Numbered from the stretch's first letter, positions 7,425 to 15,630 are shown. The stretch: DNA of 22,357 nucleotides from Actinomycetota bacterium (GCA_004376325.1 SOKC01000010.1:1-22357); one strand, 5' to 3'. The notes: generated from the sequence alone by a model not told the origin. Made by a program: numbers and translations.

Positions 7425-8222
7425 ATGAGAGATAACGCAGTAATTTCTCCAGCTCCAGGAGTAACTCAGCCTTTGGTAAAAATGGTAAATATCCATAAAT
7501 CTTATGGGGGAGTTACTGCGTTAAATGGAGTGGATTTTGTAGTTGGAAACAATGAAATTGTGGGACTGATAGGAGATAATGGAGCTGGTAAATCAACCTT
7601 GATTAAAGTGTTGACTGGAGTAGAAAAACAGGGAGAGGGGAAGATTTATTGGAAGGGCAAGGAAATAGAGAAACATACTGTTGAAAATTCGCGCAATATG
7701 GGAATTGAAACTGTTTTTCAGGATAGGGCTCTGGCTGAAAAGCAGAACATCTGGCGAAATCTTTTTATGGGAAGAGAAATGACTTACGGGCGAACAGGGT
7801 TTATCAAAGTGGAAGAATCAAAAAAAGAAGCAATTAACCTGTTAAAAAAGATGATCGGATTTACCCAGTCTGGCCTTACTCCCAATCTAGGTGTTATGGG
7901 CTTATCTGGTGGAGAAAAGCAAGGAATAGCAATAGCCAGAGCTCTTTATTTTGACGCAGAGTTGATCATCTTAGATGAACCTACCAATAATCTATCGATT
8001 TCTGAAACTAATAAAGTATTGAATTTTGTAAAGTGGGCAAAAGAGCAGGGTAAATCTTGTATTTTTATAACCCATAGCATTTATCATGTCTATTCAGTGG
8101 CAGAGAGATTTGTTGTTTTAGATCGTGGGAATACTGTGGGAGAATTTTTAAAGAAAGACATATCACTGGATGGGCTTGTTGAAAAGCTAGAGTATGTAGC
8201 TAAACACGGAGTGTTAGCCTGA
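7425..8222 (+). CDS. Sugar ABC transporter ATP-binding protein, single-domain
   Basis: The 265-residue ATPase has one complete ABC domain. Walker A is GDNGAGKST (50-58), the Q-loop glutamine is in VFQD (Gln99), the signature is LSGGE (160-164), Walker B is ELIILDEP (180-187 region), and the switch histidine is in ITHS (His217). RbsA and XylG relatives usually have two fused ABC domains of about 500 residues. This protein has one, like FrcA-type proteins, so it should work as a homodimer on the inner face of the permease. The residues after the signature (EKQ) differ from the usual (Q)QQ. It lies three bases after the lipoprotein stop, with AGGAAGGA at about 7405-7412 as Shine-Dalgarno. It is intact: no half-domain remnant follows it. 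Confidence 0.9.
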   Translation: MRDNAVISPAPGVTQPLVKMVNIHKSYGGVTALNGVDFVVGNNEIVGLIGDNGAGKSTLIKVLTGVEKQGEGKIYWKGKEIEKHTVENSRNMGIETVFQDRALAEKQNIWRNLFMGREMTYGRTGFIKVEESKKEAINLLKKMIGFTQSGLTPNLGVMGLSGGEKQGIAIARALYFDAELIILDEPTNNLSISETNKVLNFVKWAKEQGKSCIFITHSIYHVYSVAERFVVLDRGNTVGEFLKKDISLDGLVEKLEYVAKHGVLA

Positions 8223-8223
8223 A

Positions 8224-8280
8224 ATGATGGCAAAGAGTAAGCCTGGCTGTAGGAAATATTGGAATTTGCCTTGGTTGTAA
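8224..8280 (+). CDS. Possible 18-codon mini-ORF ending inside an intercistronic hairpin
   Basis: ATG-ATG at 8224 begins two bases after the ATPase stop and runs 18 codons (MMAKSKPGCRKYWNLPWL) to a TAA at 8278-8280. The stop lies in the apical part of the hairpin at 8263-8301, so a translating ribosome would open its left arm. A GGAG at about 8207-8210 is a possible ribosome-binding site, and translational restart from the ATPase is also possible. There is no homology evidence; it may be chance. Confidence 0.25.
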   Translation: MMAKSKPGCRKYWNLPWL

Positions 8281-8301
8281 GAAATTACACCAAGGCAAAT
8301 T
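8263..8301 (+). repeat. 17-bp intercistronic hairpin with GAAA tetraloop
   Basis: AATTTGCCTTGG (8263-8274) pairs perfectly with CCAAGGCAAATT (8290-8301). After one bulged T the stem continues as TGTAA/TTACA around a GAAA loop (8281-8284), which is a GNRA tetraloop. It lies between the ATPase and permease genes. The 3' flank TTATATATAT is not a true U-tract. It is more likely an mRNA-stabilising or partial-termination element than a full terminator. Confidence 0.7.
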
Positions 8302-8394
8302 TATATATATTCTGAACTTTGATTAAACTGTCTGAGTAGAGGGCTTGAGGAAGGAAGAAGCTTAAAAACTAGAACTAAAAGAGGGATAGTAAAA

Positions 8395-9417
8395 ATGCTA
8401 GAAAAAATTAAATTAAAAATAATTGAATCTAGATTACAATTGAGTATACTGGGAGTACTGATAATTGTATTTGTATTATTTGCTATTGGGAACCCTAGAA
8501 CTTTTCTTAGCTATAGGATTTATTATGCTTTTATGTCAACCATCCCCTTTGCGGCTATTTTAGCCTTGTCGTTGACACCGGTTGTTATTTTAGGAGAGAT
8601 GGATCTTTCTTTTCCTTCAGTAATGGGATTTTGTGCCTGGGCATTTGCGGCTGTATTTAATCAAACAAGCAATATCTATACAGCCTTTGTTGTTAGCCTG
8701 GCTGTAGGTTTGATTGCCGGATTTATAAACAGTGTCCTGATAGTAAGAGTTGGGATTCCCTCATTGGTAGTAACCATAGGAATGATGTTTCTGTGGCGGG
8801 GACTTGTTATGATAGCAAGCGGGGGATTAGGGTTGTCACTGGTAAAAACTCAGGGGACAATTTTATATAAAGCTCTGGTTGGAAGGATAGGAGGCGAAGT
8901 TCCGGCCCAGGCAGTATGGGCTGTTGCTATCGCCGTACTTTACGGATTAATTTTGAATCGTCACCGGTTTGGTGCTCATGTACTTTATTCTGGTGATGAT
9001 GCAGTAAGTGCAAAAATGATGGGTGTGAATGTTGAGAGAGTAAAAACAATTGTCTTTATGCAGGTGGGAGTCTGCGCTGCGTTTGCGGGCATACTTGTCA
9101 CTCTGGAAGTACTGTATTTCTGGCCATCAACAGGAGAAGGATATCTTATGAAGTCACTGGCTTCCGTTTTTATAGGAGGGACTACAGTATTTGGTGGAAC
9201 GGGTACTATTTTTGGAACTTTTATTGGAGCTATCATCATGGGCTCCCTGGAGGCCGGAATTGTTTCATCAGGAATTTCAGGGTTTTGGACCCAGTTTATC
9301 TTTGGTTTAGTTATAGTTTTATCTCTTACCATTTATGCTTATATGAGTAAAAGACTAAGTCTGGGTAGAGGATTAATAAGGTCTATAAAATCGCTATTTG
9401 GGAGAGTGGAAAAATAG
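8395..9417 (+). CDS. Sugar ABC transporter permease, RbsC family
   Basis: The 340-residue, strongly hydrophobic protein belongs to the BPD_transp_2 group (RbsC/XylH-like) and forms the inner-membrane channel. About eight to ten membrane segments are apparent, starting with LSILGVLIIVFVLFAIGNPR. The family-conserved stretch GEMDLSFPSVMGFCAW (residues about 67-82) and the late glycine-rich segment IGGTTVFGGTGTIFGTFIGA (about 261-280) are clear. The second contacts the ATPase region in homologues. The ATG at 8395 has GAGGG nine to ten bases upstream. Only one permease gene is present, as in homodimeric ribose-type transporters. The 172-base gap from the ATPase is unusually long for partners and holds the hairpin at 8263-8301. 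Confidence 0.9.
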   Translation: MLEKIKLKIIESRLQLSILGVLIIVFVLFAIGNPRTFLSYRIYYAFMSTIPFAAILALSLTPVVILGEMDLSFPSVMGFCAWAFAAVFNQTSNIYTAFVVSLAVGLIAGFINSVLIVRVGIPSLVVTIGMMFLWRGLVMIASGGLGLSLVKTQGTILYKALVGRIGGEVPAQAVWAVAIAVLYGLILNRHRFGAHVLYSGDDAVSAKMMGVNVERVKTIVFMQVGVCAAFAGILVTLEVLYFWPSTGEGYLMKSLASVFIGGTTVFGGTGTIFGTFIGAIIMGSLEAGIVSSGISGFWTQFIFGLVIVLSLTIYAYMSKRLSLGRGLIRSIKSLFGRVEK

Positions 9418-9464
9418 GATAGGCACTGATCTTTTAAAGCATTTTTTTAAGAAAGGTAGTGCTT

Positions 9465-10613
9465 GTGAATTGCAGGGAACGTGTAATTTCTACTTTAAAT
9501 CATAAGGAGCCAGATCGCATTCCCCTTGATCTAGGTGGGACAATTATTTCTTCTATTACTAAAAATACTTATATCAGTTTGAAGAAATACTTAGGCATGG
9601 AAACCAGAGATGTTAAAATCTTAGACCACGTACAGCAACTTCCTTATATTGATGAAGAGCTGTTGCAGCAGCTGAATGTTGACGTGCGCATGGTATGCGC
9701 TGATTATGATGGTAACACTGAGCAGCAGTATTTTGATGAAGGGGATTATTACTATTTTTATGACAGGTGGGGAGCAAAGCTTCGCATGCCGAGAAAAAAT
9801 GGTCATTATTTTGACTGGGTGGAATTTCCAATTAATGATATAAGTATGGAAGCACTAAACAGTTATAGATGGCCAGAATTGGATAGTGATAAGTTCATTT
9901 CTGAACTTAAAGAGAAGGCAAAATATCTTTATGAAAATACCATATATGCTTTAGCAGGAACTGCAATATTTGGTGGAGGAGTGTTTGAACAGCCTGCGCG
10001 AATAATGGGTATGGAACGCTTTCTTACCAGTATTGCGCTTAATGAAAAATTTGCAAATATGGCAATGGAGAAAATTACTGAACTATATGTTGAGAATTGT
10101 GAACGTTATCTTAATGAAATCGGTAAATATATTCAGGTATTTGTCTACTGGAATGATATAACCGGCCAGACAGCACCTTTAATATCACCGGATACCTATA
10201 GACGTTTGATTAAGCCCAAGGATAAAAGAATAATAGAGATGGTTAAGTCCAAGACTGATGCTAAATTTTTTTATCATTGTTGTGGAGCAGCAGGAGAATT
10301 TATTCCTGATTTTATTGAAATTGGGGTTGACATTTTAAATCCTGTTCAGGTTTCAGCTGTGGGTATGGATACGGCAAGATTAAAGAAAGAATTCGGAAAT
10401 GATATATCTTTCTGGGGTGGAGGCTGCGACAGCCAGCATGTTCTTCCATTCGGTACTCCAGATGAGGTTAGAGGAGAAGTTAAAAGGAGAATAAATGATC
10501 TTGCAGAAGGTGGAGGGTTTATTTTTAATGCTATTCATAATATCCAGGATGAAGTACCACCTGAAAATATTATGGCAATGTTTGAGACCTTCGAAGAATT
10601 TAGAAAGTATTAA
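9465..10613 (+). CDS. UroD-superfamily protein 1, with H-x-C...C metal-site pattern
   Basis: The protein (382 residues from GTG 9465) belongs to the uroporphyrinogen decarboxylase/methylcobamide methyltransferase superfamily. I chose 9465 over the in-frame GTG at 9459 because AAAGG at 9452-9456 lies eight bases before it. The start reads MNCRERV, as in relatives. Key residues, numbered from 9465, are His271, Cys272 and Cys273 in YHCCG and Cys321 in GGGCDSQ. This H-x-C...C set matches the zinc ligands of MtaA/MtbA-type methyltransferases. It lacks the HemE substrate-site 'RQAGRY' segment, so it is not a heme enzyme. No corrinoid protein is encoded in the window. It lies 47 bases after the permease. 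Its function is unknown; sugar-related roles are inferred only from context. Confidence 0.8.
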   Translation: MNCRERVISTLNHKEPDRIPLDLGGTIISSITKNTYISLKKYLGMETRDVKILDHVQQLPYIDEELLQQLNVDVRMVCADYDGNTEQQYFDEGDYYYFYDRWGAKLRMPRKNGHYFDWVEFPINDISMEALNSYRWPELDSDKFISELKEKAKYLYENTIYALAGTAIFGGGVFEQPARIMGMERFLTSIALNEKFANMAMEKITELYVENCERYLNEIGKYIQVFVYWNDITGQTAPLISPDTYRRLIKPKDKRIIEMVKSKTDAKFFYHCCGAAGEFIPDFIEIGVDILNPVQVSAVGMDTARLKKEFGNDISFWGGGCDSQHVLPFGTPDEVRGEVKRRINDLAEGGGFIFNAIHNIQDEVPPENIMAMFETFEEFRKY

Positions 10614-10650
10614 TTGGATAAGATTGAAAGAAATAGAAGAAGCAGAAGCA

Positions 10651-11745
10651 ATGATGAGTCCAAAAGAAAGAGTATTAACAGCCTTAGACCACAGAGAGCC
10701 TGATAGGGTACCTAGGCTGGCAAGTTTTACTCCAGAATTTGCTGCTAAATTACGCAAACATTTTAAAATAAAAGATGATTTGTTCAATCCTCATGGTGGC
10801 ACCAATCACCAACTGGAGCTTAAATTAGGAAACGATATTCTGCTTACTGCTCAAGGATTTGCCAATTCTTATTACCAAAGACTTGACAGGGATTACACTG
10901 ATGAGTGGGGAATCCCCTGGAAAATCGTTGAATACAGGACAAAAAATGGTACTGGAAGGTATACTGAAATATCTGGCAGCCCATTAAAAGACGATAAATC
11001 TATAGAGAGCTACATCCCACCTGACCCTACTATTGAATCTCGCTATGAACCGTCAAAGAGGCTGATAGAAGAGTTTGGAAGTGAATACCCTATTATGGGT
11101 GTAATTGTATGCACCATATTTGAAGCCGCGTGGGCATTAAGAGGTTTGGATAAACTTATGATGGATTTTATCACTAATGAAGAGCTTGCAGATAAGATTT
11201 TAGATATTCCTTTTGGCTATCACCTTTATGCAGGTAAAAAACTTGCCAGCAGGGGAGTAGATATTATATGGACAGGTGATGATGTGGGAGGACAGCAAGG
11301 AATGTTAATTTCACCTGAAATGTGGCGCAAGTATTTAAAACCCAGGATGGCAAAACTATATGCCGAATTAAAATCTATAAACCCAGATCTTAAGATTGCA
11401 TATCATTCAGACGGAAATATTTATCCCATAATAGATGATCTGGTAGAAATAGGACTTGATATTCTAAATCCAGTTCAGCCAAAGTGCATGGATCCACACT
11501 ACCTGAAGAAACGTTATGGGAAAAACTTAAGTTTCTGGGGAAGTATTGATATACAGGAAACTTTACCTTTTGGAACTCCTGGACAAATAGAGGATGAAAT
11601 AAAGGATAGAATTAAAAATATGGGACCGGGTGGAGGGTTTATAATCAGTCCAACCCATCATGTACAGATAGATACATCTTTGGGTAATTTTTTTGCTTTC
11701 TGGAATGCTGCAGAGAAGTATGGAAAATATCCAATTAATATTTAG
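10651..11745 (+). CDS. UroD-superfamily protein 2, zinc cysteines replaced
   Basis: This UroD-like protein has 364 residues from ATG 10651. A second ATG follows immediately. The frame is open further upstream to 10495, but that part overlaps protein 1 and has no family similarity, so the later start is preferred. The Shine-Dalgarno is weak (AGAAGAAGC). N-terminal MMSPKERVLTALDHREPDRV is the standard superfamily opening. At the metal site the sequence is YHSDGN (His252, Asp254), so the first cysteine is aspartate. The later cysteine position reads GSIDIQE, with no cysteine. The GDDVG loop (209-213) is present. The gene is intact, and the changes look like functional divergence rather than decay. 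It is separated from protein 1 by 37 bases. Confidence 0.8.
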   Translation: MMSPKERVLTALDHREPDRVPRLASFTPEFAAKLRKHFKIKDDLFNPHGGTNHQLELKLGNDILLTAQGFANSYYQRLDRDYTDEWGIPWKIVEYRTKNGTGRYTEISGSPLKDDKSIESYIPPDPTIESRYEPSKRLIEEFGSEYPIMGVIVCTIFEAAWALRGLDKLMMDFITNEELADKILDIPFGYHLYAGKKLASRGVDIIWTGDDVGGQQGMLISPEMWRKYLKPRMAKLYAELKSINPDLKIAYHSDGNIYPIIDDLVEIGLDILNPVQPKCMDPHYLKKRYGKNLSFWGSIDIQETLPFGTPGQIEDEIKDRIKNMGPGGGFIISPTHHVQIDTSLGNFFAFWNAAEKYGKYPINI

Positions 11746-11882
11746 AACTTTGGATTTTTGTGGTTTTGGATAAAGGTATGTTCTCCTTTTGTAAATTTAC
11801 TATATGAAAGTAGTTAATATCAGAGAATAGTATTTAAAAAAATAGCTAATAATACTGGTGAAAGGCAGTAACATATCCACCT

Positions 11883-12914
11883 ATGAGAAAAGAAAAAGTT
11901 ATAGATGCAATTAATAGGGTTAGACAAGATGTTCTACCAACCCAGATAGATTATACTCCAGAGATGAAAGATAAAATCAAAAAACTTCTGGATATTAAAG
12001 ACAATAAAGTTGATGAAAGACTAGATAATCATATTAAGTATTTACCATTAAACGATATAGTAAAGATAGATGAAGAGAATGGTATCAAATATGATATTTG
12101 GGGAATAGGCTGGGACCAGATACTTACTGAAGGATTTCATATAAGACACCATCCATTATTAGAATCCAGTGATCTTACAGAGTATAAATTTCCTGAACCA
12201 ACAGATGAATTGTTATCAATAATAAAGGAAAGAGGTCGAAGAGAAAGGGATAATTATTTTCTTTTATCCTTACAGGATTTTACTCTTTTTGAGAGATGCT
12301 GGTGCCTTAGGGGATATGAGAATGTATTAATAGATATGTATTATAGAGAAAAAGAAATTAATTATTTATTGGATGGAATTACTGATTTTAATGTAGAAAT
12401 ATCAAAAAAAATTGTAAAAATAGGCATGATAGATGGGCTACGCACAGGGGATGATGTCGGTACGCAAAGGGATATGATGATATCACCAGAAATGTTTAGA
12501 AAATTTTTTAAAAAAAGATATAAAAAAATATGGGAAATCTACAAAGATAAAAATCTTCCTATTTTTCACCATTCTTGTGGAAATATAATGGAAATAATAC
12601 CTGATTTAATAGAGATTGGGTTGGATGTACTTACCCCGATACAACCTGAAGCTATGGATCCAAAAGAGCTATCAAAAAGATTTGGGAAAAGGTTATCCTT
12701 TTTAGGGGGGATAAGTACCCAGAGCACACTACCATTTGGGATGCCACAAGATGTAAGAAATGAAATTATAAACAGGATAAGAGTACTTGGTAAAAATAAT
12801 GGGTACATTATATCTCCATCACATGAAGTAACTTCAGACTGTAAAGAAGAAAATTTTATTACTTTAATTAAAACACTAGAAGATTATAAGGAGGGTAAGA
12901 TAAAAATATTATGA
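11883..12914 (+). CDS. UroD-superfamily protein 3, H-x-C without the second cysteine
   Basis: This 343-residue UroD-like protein is closer in sequence to protein 2 than to protein 1. It shares the GDDVG loop (189-193) and the ISPEMFRKFFKKR helix. The metal site reads HHSCGN (His230, Cys232), but the third-ligand position is GGISTQS with no cysteine. Its opening, MRKEKVIDAINRVRQDVLP, is a divergent form of the 'KERVLxALxxxxPDRVP' start. The ATG at 11883 lacks a good Shine-Dalgarno; GAAAGG lies over 15 bases upstream. The gene is notably AT-richer and Lys/Ile-richer than its two neighbours. This suggests separate ancestry or faster divergence rather than a very recent tandem duplication. Function unknown. 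Confidence 0.78.
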   Translation: MRKEKVIDAINRVRQDVLPTQIDYTPEMKDKIKKLLDIKDNKVDERLDNHIKYLPLNDIVKIDEENGIKYDIWGIGWDQILTEGFHIRHHPLLESSDLTEYKFPEPTDELLSIIKERGRRERDNYFLLSLQDFTLFERCWCLRGYENVLIDMYYREKEINYLLDGITDFNVEISKKIVKIGMIDGLRTGDDVGTQRDMMISPEMFRKFFKKRYKKIWEIYKDKNLPIFHHSCGNIMEIIPDLIEIGLDVLTPIQPEAMDPKELSKRFGKRLSFLGGISTQSTLPFGMPQDVRNEIINRIRVLGKNNGYIISPSHEVTSDCKEENFITLIKTLEDYKEGKIKIL

Positions 12915-13016
12915 TTTTTATACTGTGTCATTATGGGAAAAATCTATGATTTGTTATTCATTTTAACGATCCAAAGATCGGCTTCTTCCAATTAATGAGA
13001 ATTGCCCCATTATAGG

Positions 13017-13122
13017 ATTATACAACTACTAGGGTAAAAGAGAGTTTTCCGTACTGGGTTGCTGAACGAATAGGACTTCCTTTAATTAAAATTATAAAAA
13101 TTTTTAGTAACAAGGGATAAGA
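13017..13122 (+). pseudogene. Possible coding remnant between UroD 3 and galK
   Basis: Between UroD 3 and galK there are 218 bases without a full gene. A frame open from the TAG at about 13014-13016 to a TAA just before the galK ribosome-binding region reads like protein; part of it is SFPYWVAERIGLPLIKI. It has no start codon with a ribosome-binding site. It could be the tail of a decayed gene or simply chance; I do not recognise it. Confidence 0.2.
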
Positions 13123-13132
13123 GTAAAGTAGG

Positions 13133-14362
13133 ATGGAAAAATTTGAGGCTTTTGATTTTTTTAAAAAGCAGAAAGATTTATTTTTTGAAAAGTTTATAAG
13201 AGGCGTTAGGGAAAGAGAAAATGATTTTAAAAGAGAAAATCTTATAAATATCCTATCCCCAGGAAGGGTAAATATAATTGGTGAGCATACAGATTATAAT
13301 TTGGGGCTTTCTATAAATGCTGCTATAAATAAATACATATTTATAACAGGGTATGAAAACAAAACAGATTATGTAGAAGTTTTCTCCAGGTACTTGAATG
13401 ATTCCAGTAAATTTTCACTGGATGATATTACCTTTGATAAAACTACACATTGGATAAATTATATAAAGGGAGTTTTAAAAGAATATATTCAGAATGGTTA
13501 TAAAATTGGTGGATTTAGTATGGTTGTAGATAGCAACCTGCCTATTGGTGCTGGTATAAGCTCATCGGCTTCTCTTGAGGTTGGAGTTGCAAAATTTGTT
13601 GAAGAGCTTTTTAATTTAAAGGTGGATAGAAAACAAACGGTAGTATATTGCAATAGTGCTGAAAATAATTTTGTGGGAGTAAGCTGTGGATTCATGGACC
13701 AGTTTTCTGTTGCTTATGGGAAAAAAAATCATGTAATCTATCTAAATTTTAAAGACCTGTCTTATGAATATATTCCTTTTGATCTGGAGGATAATTTGAT
13801 TTTGATTATTAATTCTAAAGAGGAAAGAAATCTGGCAAATACTGAATATAATAAAAGAAGAAAGGAATGTACCGATGCGGTTCAATTAATATCCAAAATA
13901 ACAAAAGATAAAAACATTAGCTCCCTATCAGATGTTAGTTTAAATCTGCTATGTGAGCTGGAAAATAAGATACCTGAAAAACTCTTCAGGAGAGTAAAGC
14001 ATGTTGTAACAGAAAATAATAGAGTTTTATTATCAAAAGAATATCTACTTAAAGGTGATATTGAAAAATTAGGGCAAGTATTATTTGAATCACATAATAG
14101 CCTGAGATATGATTACGAAGTATCAACTGAAAAACTTGATTATCTGGTTGATGAAATGAGTAAAATTAAAGGGGTTTATGGTGCCAGGTTAATGGGAGCA
14201 GGTTTTGGGGGAAGTGTTATTAGCATTGTTAAAAAAAGCAAAATTGACAGCATTACTGATATAATAGGTGGCAAGTTTTTAAAAAAATTTAATGTTTCTC
14301 CTGACTTTATAGAGTGTTCGTTCTCAGAAGGGACAAGAAGAGTGAAATTTAAGGACATATAA
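13133..14362 (+). CDS. galK: Galactokinase
   Basis: The 409-residue GHMP-family kinase phosphorylates D-galactose at C1 with ATP, the first Leloir step after mutarotation. The GalK signature SPGRVNIIGEHTDYN occupies residues 42-56. The GHMP ATP loop LPIGAGISSSASLEV is at about 136-150. CGFMDQF carries the expected catalytic aspartate. The C-terminal motif ARLMGAGFGGSVISIV is the conserved third GHMP motif. The length is slightly above the usual 380-400 residues because of a longer N-terminus. The start at ATG 13133 is supported by AGTAGG just upstream and AAGGGA further back. It forms a galactose block with galT downstream; no galE or galM lies in the window. Confidence 0.92.
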   Translation: MEKFEAFDFFKKQKDLFFEKFIRGVRERENDFKRENLINILSPGRVNIIGEHTDYNLGLSINAAINKYIFITGYENKTDYVEVFSRYLNDSSKFSLDDITFDKTTHWINYIKGVLKEYIQNGYKIGGFSMVVDSNLPIGAGISSSASLEVGVAKFVEELFNLKVDRKQTVVYCNSAENNFVGVSCGFMDQFSVAYGKKNHVIYLNFKDLSYEYIPFDLEDNLILIINSKEERNLANTEYNKRRKECTDAVQLISKITKDKNISSLSDVSLNLLCELENKIPEKLFRRVKHVVTENNRVLLSKEYLLKGDIEKLGQVLFESHNSLRYDYEVSTEKLDYLVDEMSKIKGVYGARLMGAGFGGSVISIVKKSKIDSITDIIGGKFLKKFNVSPDFIECSFSEGTRRVKFKDI

Positions 14363-14367
14363 AAGAG

Positions 14368-14562
14368 ATGAGAAAAGAAAAATTAGAACTAACTGAAAAA
14401 AGAAGAGAAATAGACAGAGGTAGCAGAACCAACAGCAAAAGAATTAAGCTGTCTAGTAAAAATAAATTTTTGGCTAGCAGAGAATGCAAAGAAGATTTGA
14501 ACCTGAATAAGAGAGTAATAATAAAAAATGATGGAAGATATTTGATATATTATGATTTTTAG
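14368..14562 (+). CDS. Small hypothetical basic protein between galK and galT
   Basis: A 64-residue frame starts at ATG 14368, five bases after the galK stop, and ends at TAG 14562. The N-terminal half is strongly Lys/Arg-rich and low in complexity. The C-terminal end, RVIIKNDGRYLIYYDF, looks more like a folded protein, and 'DGRYLIYY' endings seem familiar from short hypothetical proteins (from memory, not searched). A Shine-Dalgarno AAGGA at 14351-14355 lies 12 bases upstream, which is long. It has the same strand and spacing as the gal genes, so it is probably co-transcribed if real. No function is proposed. Confidence 0.4.
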   Translation: MRKEKLELTEKRREIDRGSRTNSKRIKLSSKNKFLASRECKEDLNLNKRVIIKNDGRYLIYYDF

Positions 14563-14594
14563 AAAAATAAAACCTTGAATAGGAATAAGAGAAT

Positions 14595-14611
14595 AAGGGA
14601 GGTATAAAATA
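14595..14611 (+). promoter_or_regulatory. Strong Shine-Dalgarno that fixes the galT start at ATA
   Basis: AAGGGAGGT (14595-14603) contains GGAGG at 14598-14602, six bases before ATA at 14609-14611. Optimal spacing and the family-matching N-terminus both point to the ATA codon. The other near-cognate, CTG at 14618, is 15 bases away and would cut into the conserved ELRYDP. Confidence 0.75.
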
Positions 14612-15601
14612 CTCGAACTGCGGTATGATCCAATTAAAAATAAATTAGTAGCCATTGCGACAAAAAGACAGGAAAGGACTTTTTTACCACCGAAAGATTT
14701 TTGTCCTCTTTGTCCAACGAAAAATAGCAAAATAATAACTGAGATTCCGGAAAGTGATTATGATATTGTAGTTTTTGAAAATAAATTTCCAACTTTTGAT
14801 AAAAATCCTGATAAGGTAGATAGTGAAAAGTTAAATATTGGAAGTGATTTTCCATATAGGCTAAAAGAGTCTAAAGGTATCTGTGAAGTTGTTTGTTACA
14901 CCTCAAACCATGATTTATTTTTAGAAGATATGCCGGTAGGGAAAATTGGTAATTTAATAAAAGTCTGGCAGGATAGGTACTTTGACTTAGGTAATAAAAG
15001 TTTTATTAAATATATTTTAATTTTTGAAAATAAAGGAGAAGAGATAGGTGTTACCCTTTCTCATCCTCATGGTCAGATATATGCATTCTCATATATACCA
15101 CCGGTGGTTTTAGAGGAATTGAGTTCTTCAAAAAATTTTTACAGGAAAAATAAAAAATGTCTTCATTGCAAGATAGTTGAAAGAGAATTAAGAGACAGCA
15201 GTAGAATTATTACAAGCAATAAAGATTTTATCGCATTTATTCCTTTTTATGCGAGGTGGCCATATGAAGTACACATTTACTGCTTAAGACATCTGGGGAG
15301 TTTGTGTGAACTGGATGATAGAGAAGTTACTTCTCTATCAAAAATAATTAAAGAACTGGTAAATAGATATAATAAGCTGTTTAACTTTAGGATGCCTTAT
15401 GTAATGATAATCCATCAAATTCCAACGGATGGTAAAGATTATCCTTACTATCATTTTCACTTTGAATTTTACCCACCATATAGAACAAAAAATAAACTTA
15501 AGTACCTGGCAGGGTGCGAGTTAGGAGCAGGGACATTTATAAATGATACTCTGCCAGAGGAAAGAGCTGCTGAATTAAGAAGTATAATATTAGAAGAATG
15601 A
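14609..15601 (+). CDS. galT: Galactose-1-phosphate uridylyltransferase with apparent AUA start
   Basis: GalT transfers UMP from UDP-glucose to galactose 1-phosphate through a uridylyl-histidine intermediate. The frame gives 330 residues. The N-terminus reads (M)LELRYDPIKNKLVAIATKR, matching the family's 'M-x-E-L-R-x-D-P' opening exactly at codon 14609, which is ATA. An in-frame TAA lies at 14594-14596, and no ATG, GTG or TTG lies between it and the conserved N-terminus. AAGGGAGGT (14595-14603) ends five bases before the ATA. The zinc cysteines are Cys32 and Cys35 (FCPLCP). The active site SHPHGQ is at residues 151-156, with His154 the likely nucleophile. HFHFEF lies near the C-terminus. The first internal ATG (14930) would remove 107 conserved residues, including the zinc site, so it cannot be the true start. 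Confidence 0.88.
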   Translation: MLELRYDPIKNKLVAIATKRQERTFLPPKDFCPLCPTKNSKIITEIPESDYDIVVFENKFPTFDKNPDKVDSEKLNIGSDFPYRLKESKGICEVVCYTSNHDLFLEDMPVGKIGNLIKVWQDRYFDLGNKSFIKYILIFENKGEEIGVTLSHPHGQIYAFSYIPPVVLEELSSSKNFYRKNKKCLHCKIVERELRDSSRIITSNKDFIAFIPFYARWPYEVHIYCLRHLGSLCELDDREVTSLSKIIKELVNRYNKLFNFRMPYVMIIHQIPTDGKDYPYYHFHFEFYPPYRTKNKLKYLAGCELGAGTFINDTLPEERAAELRSIILEE

Positions 15602-15630
15602 AAGAATAGAAAAGCAATTAATAAAAGCAC

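Noticed and set aside
8240..8709. 14-base repeat AGCCTGGCTGTAGG at 8240-8253 and 8696-8709
   Set aside because: A single 14-mer match is about what is expected by chance in 22 kb; no longer similarity flanks it.
10495..10650. Upstream extension of UroD protein 2
   Set aside because: The extra 52 codons overlap UroD protein 1 and lack family similarity; the standard N-terminus starts at 10651.
9465..12914. Heme biosynthesis (HemE) role for the UroD-like proteins
   Set aside because: They lack the HemE substrate-binding segment and are not near other heme genes.
14930..15601. galT beginning at the internal ATG 14930
   Set aside because: It would drop 107 residues that contain the conserved ELRYDP opening and the FCPLCP zinc site, all open in the same frame with a strong Shine-Dalgarno at the true start.
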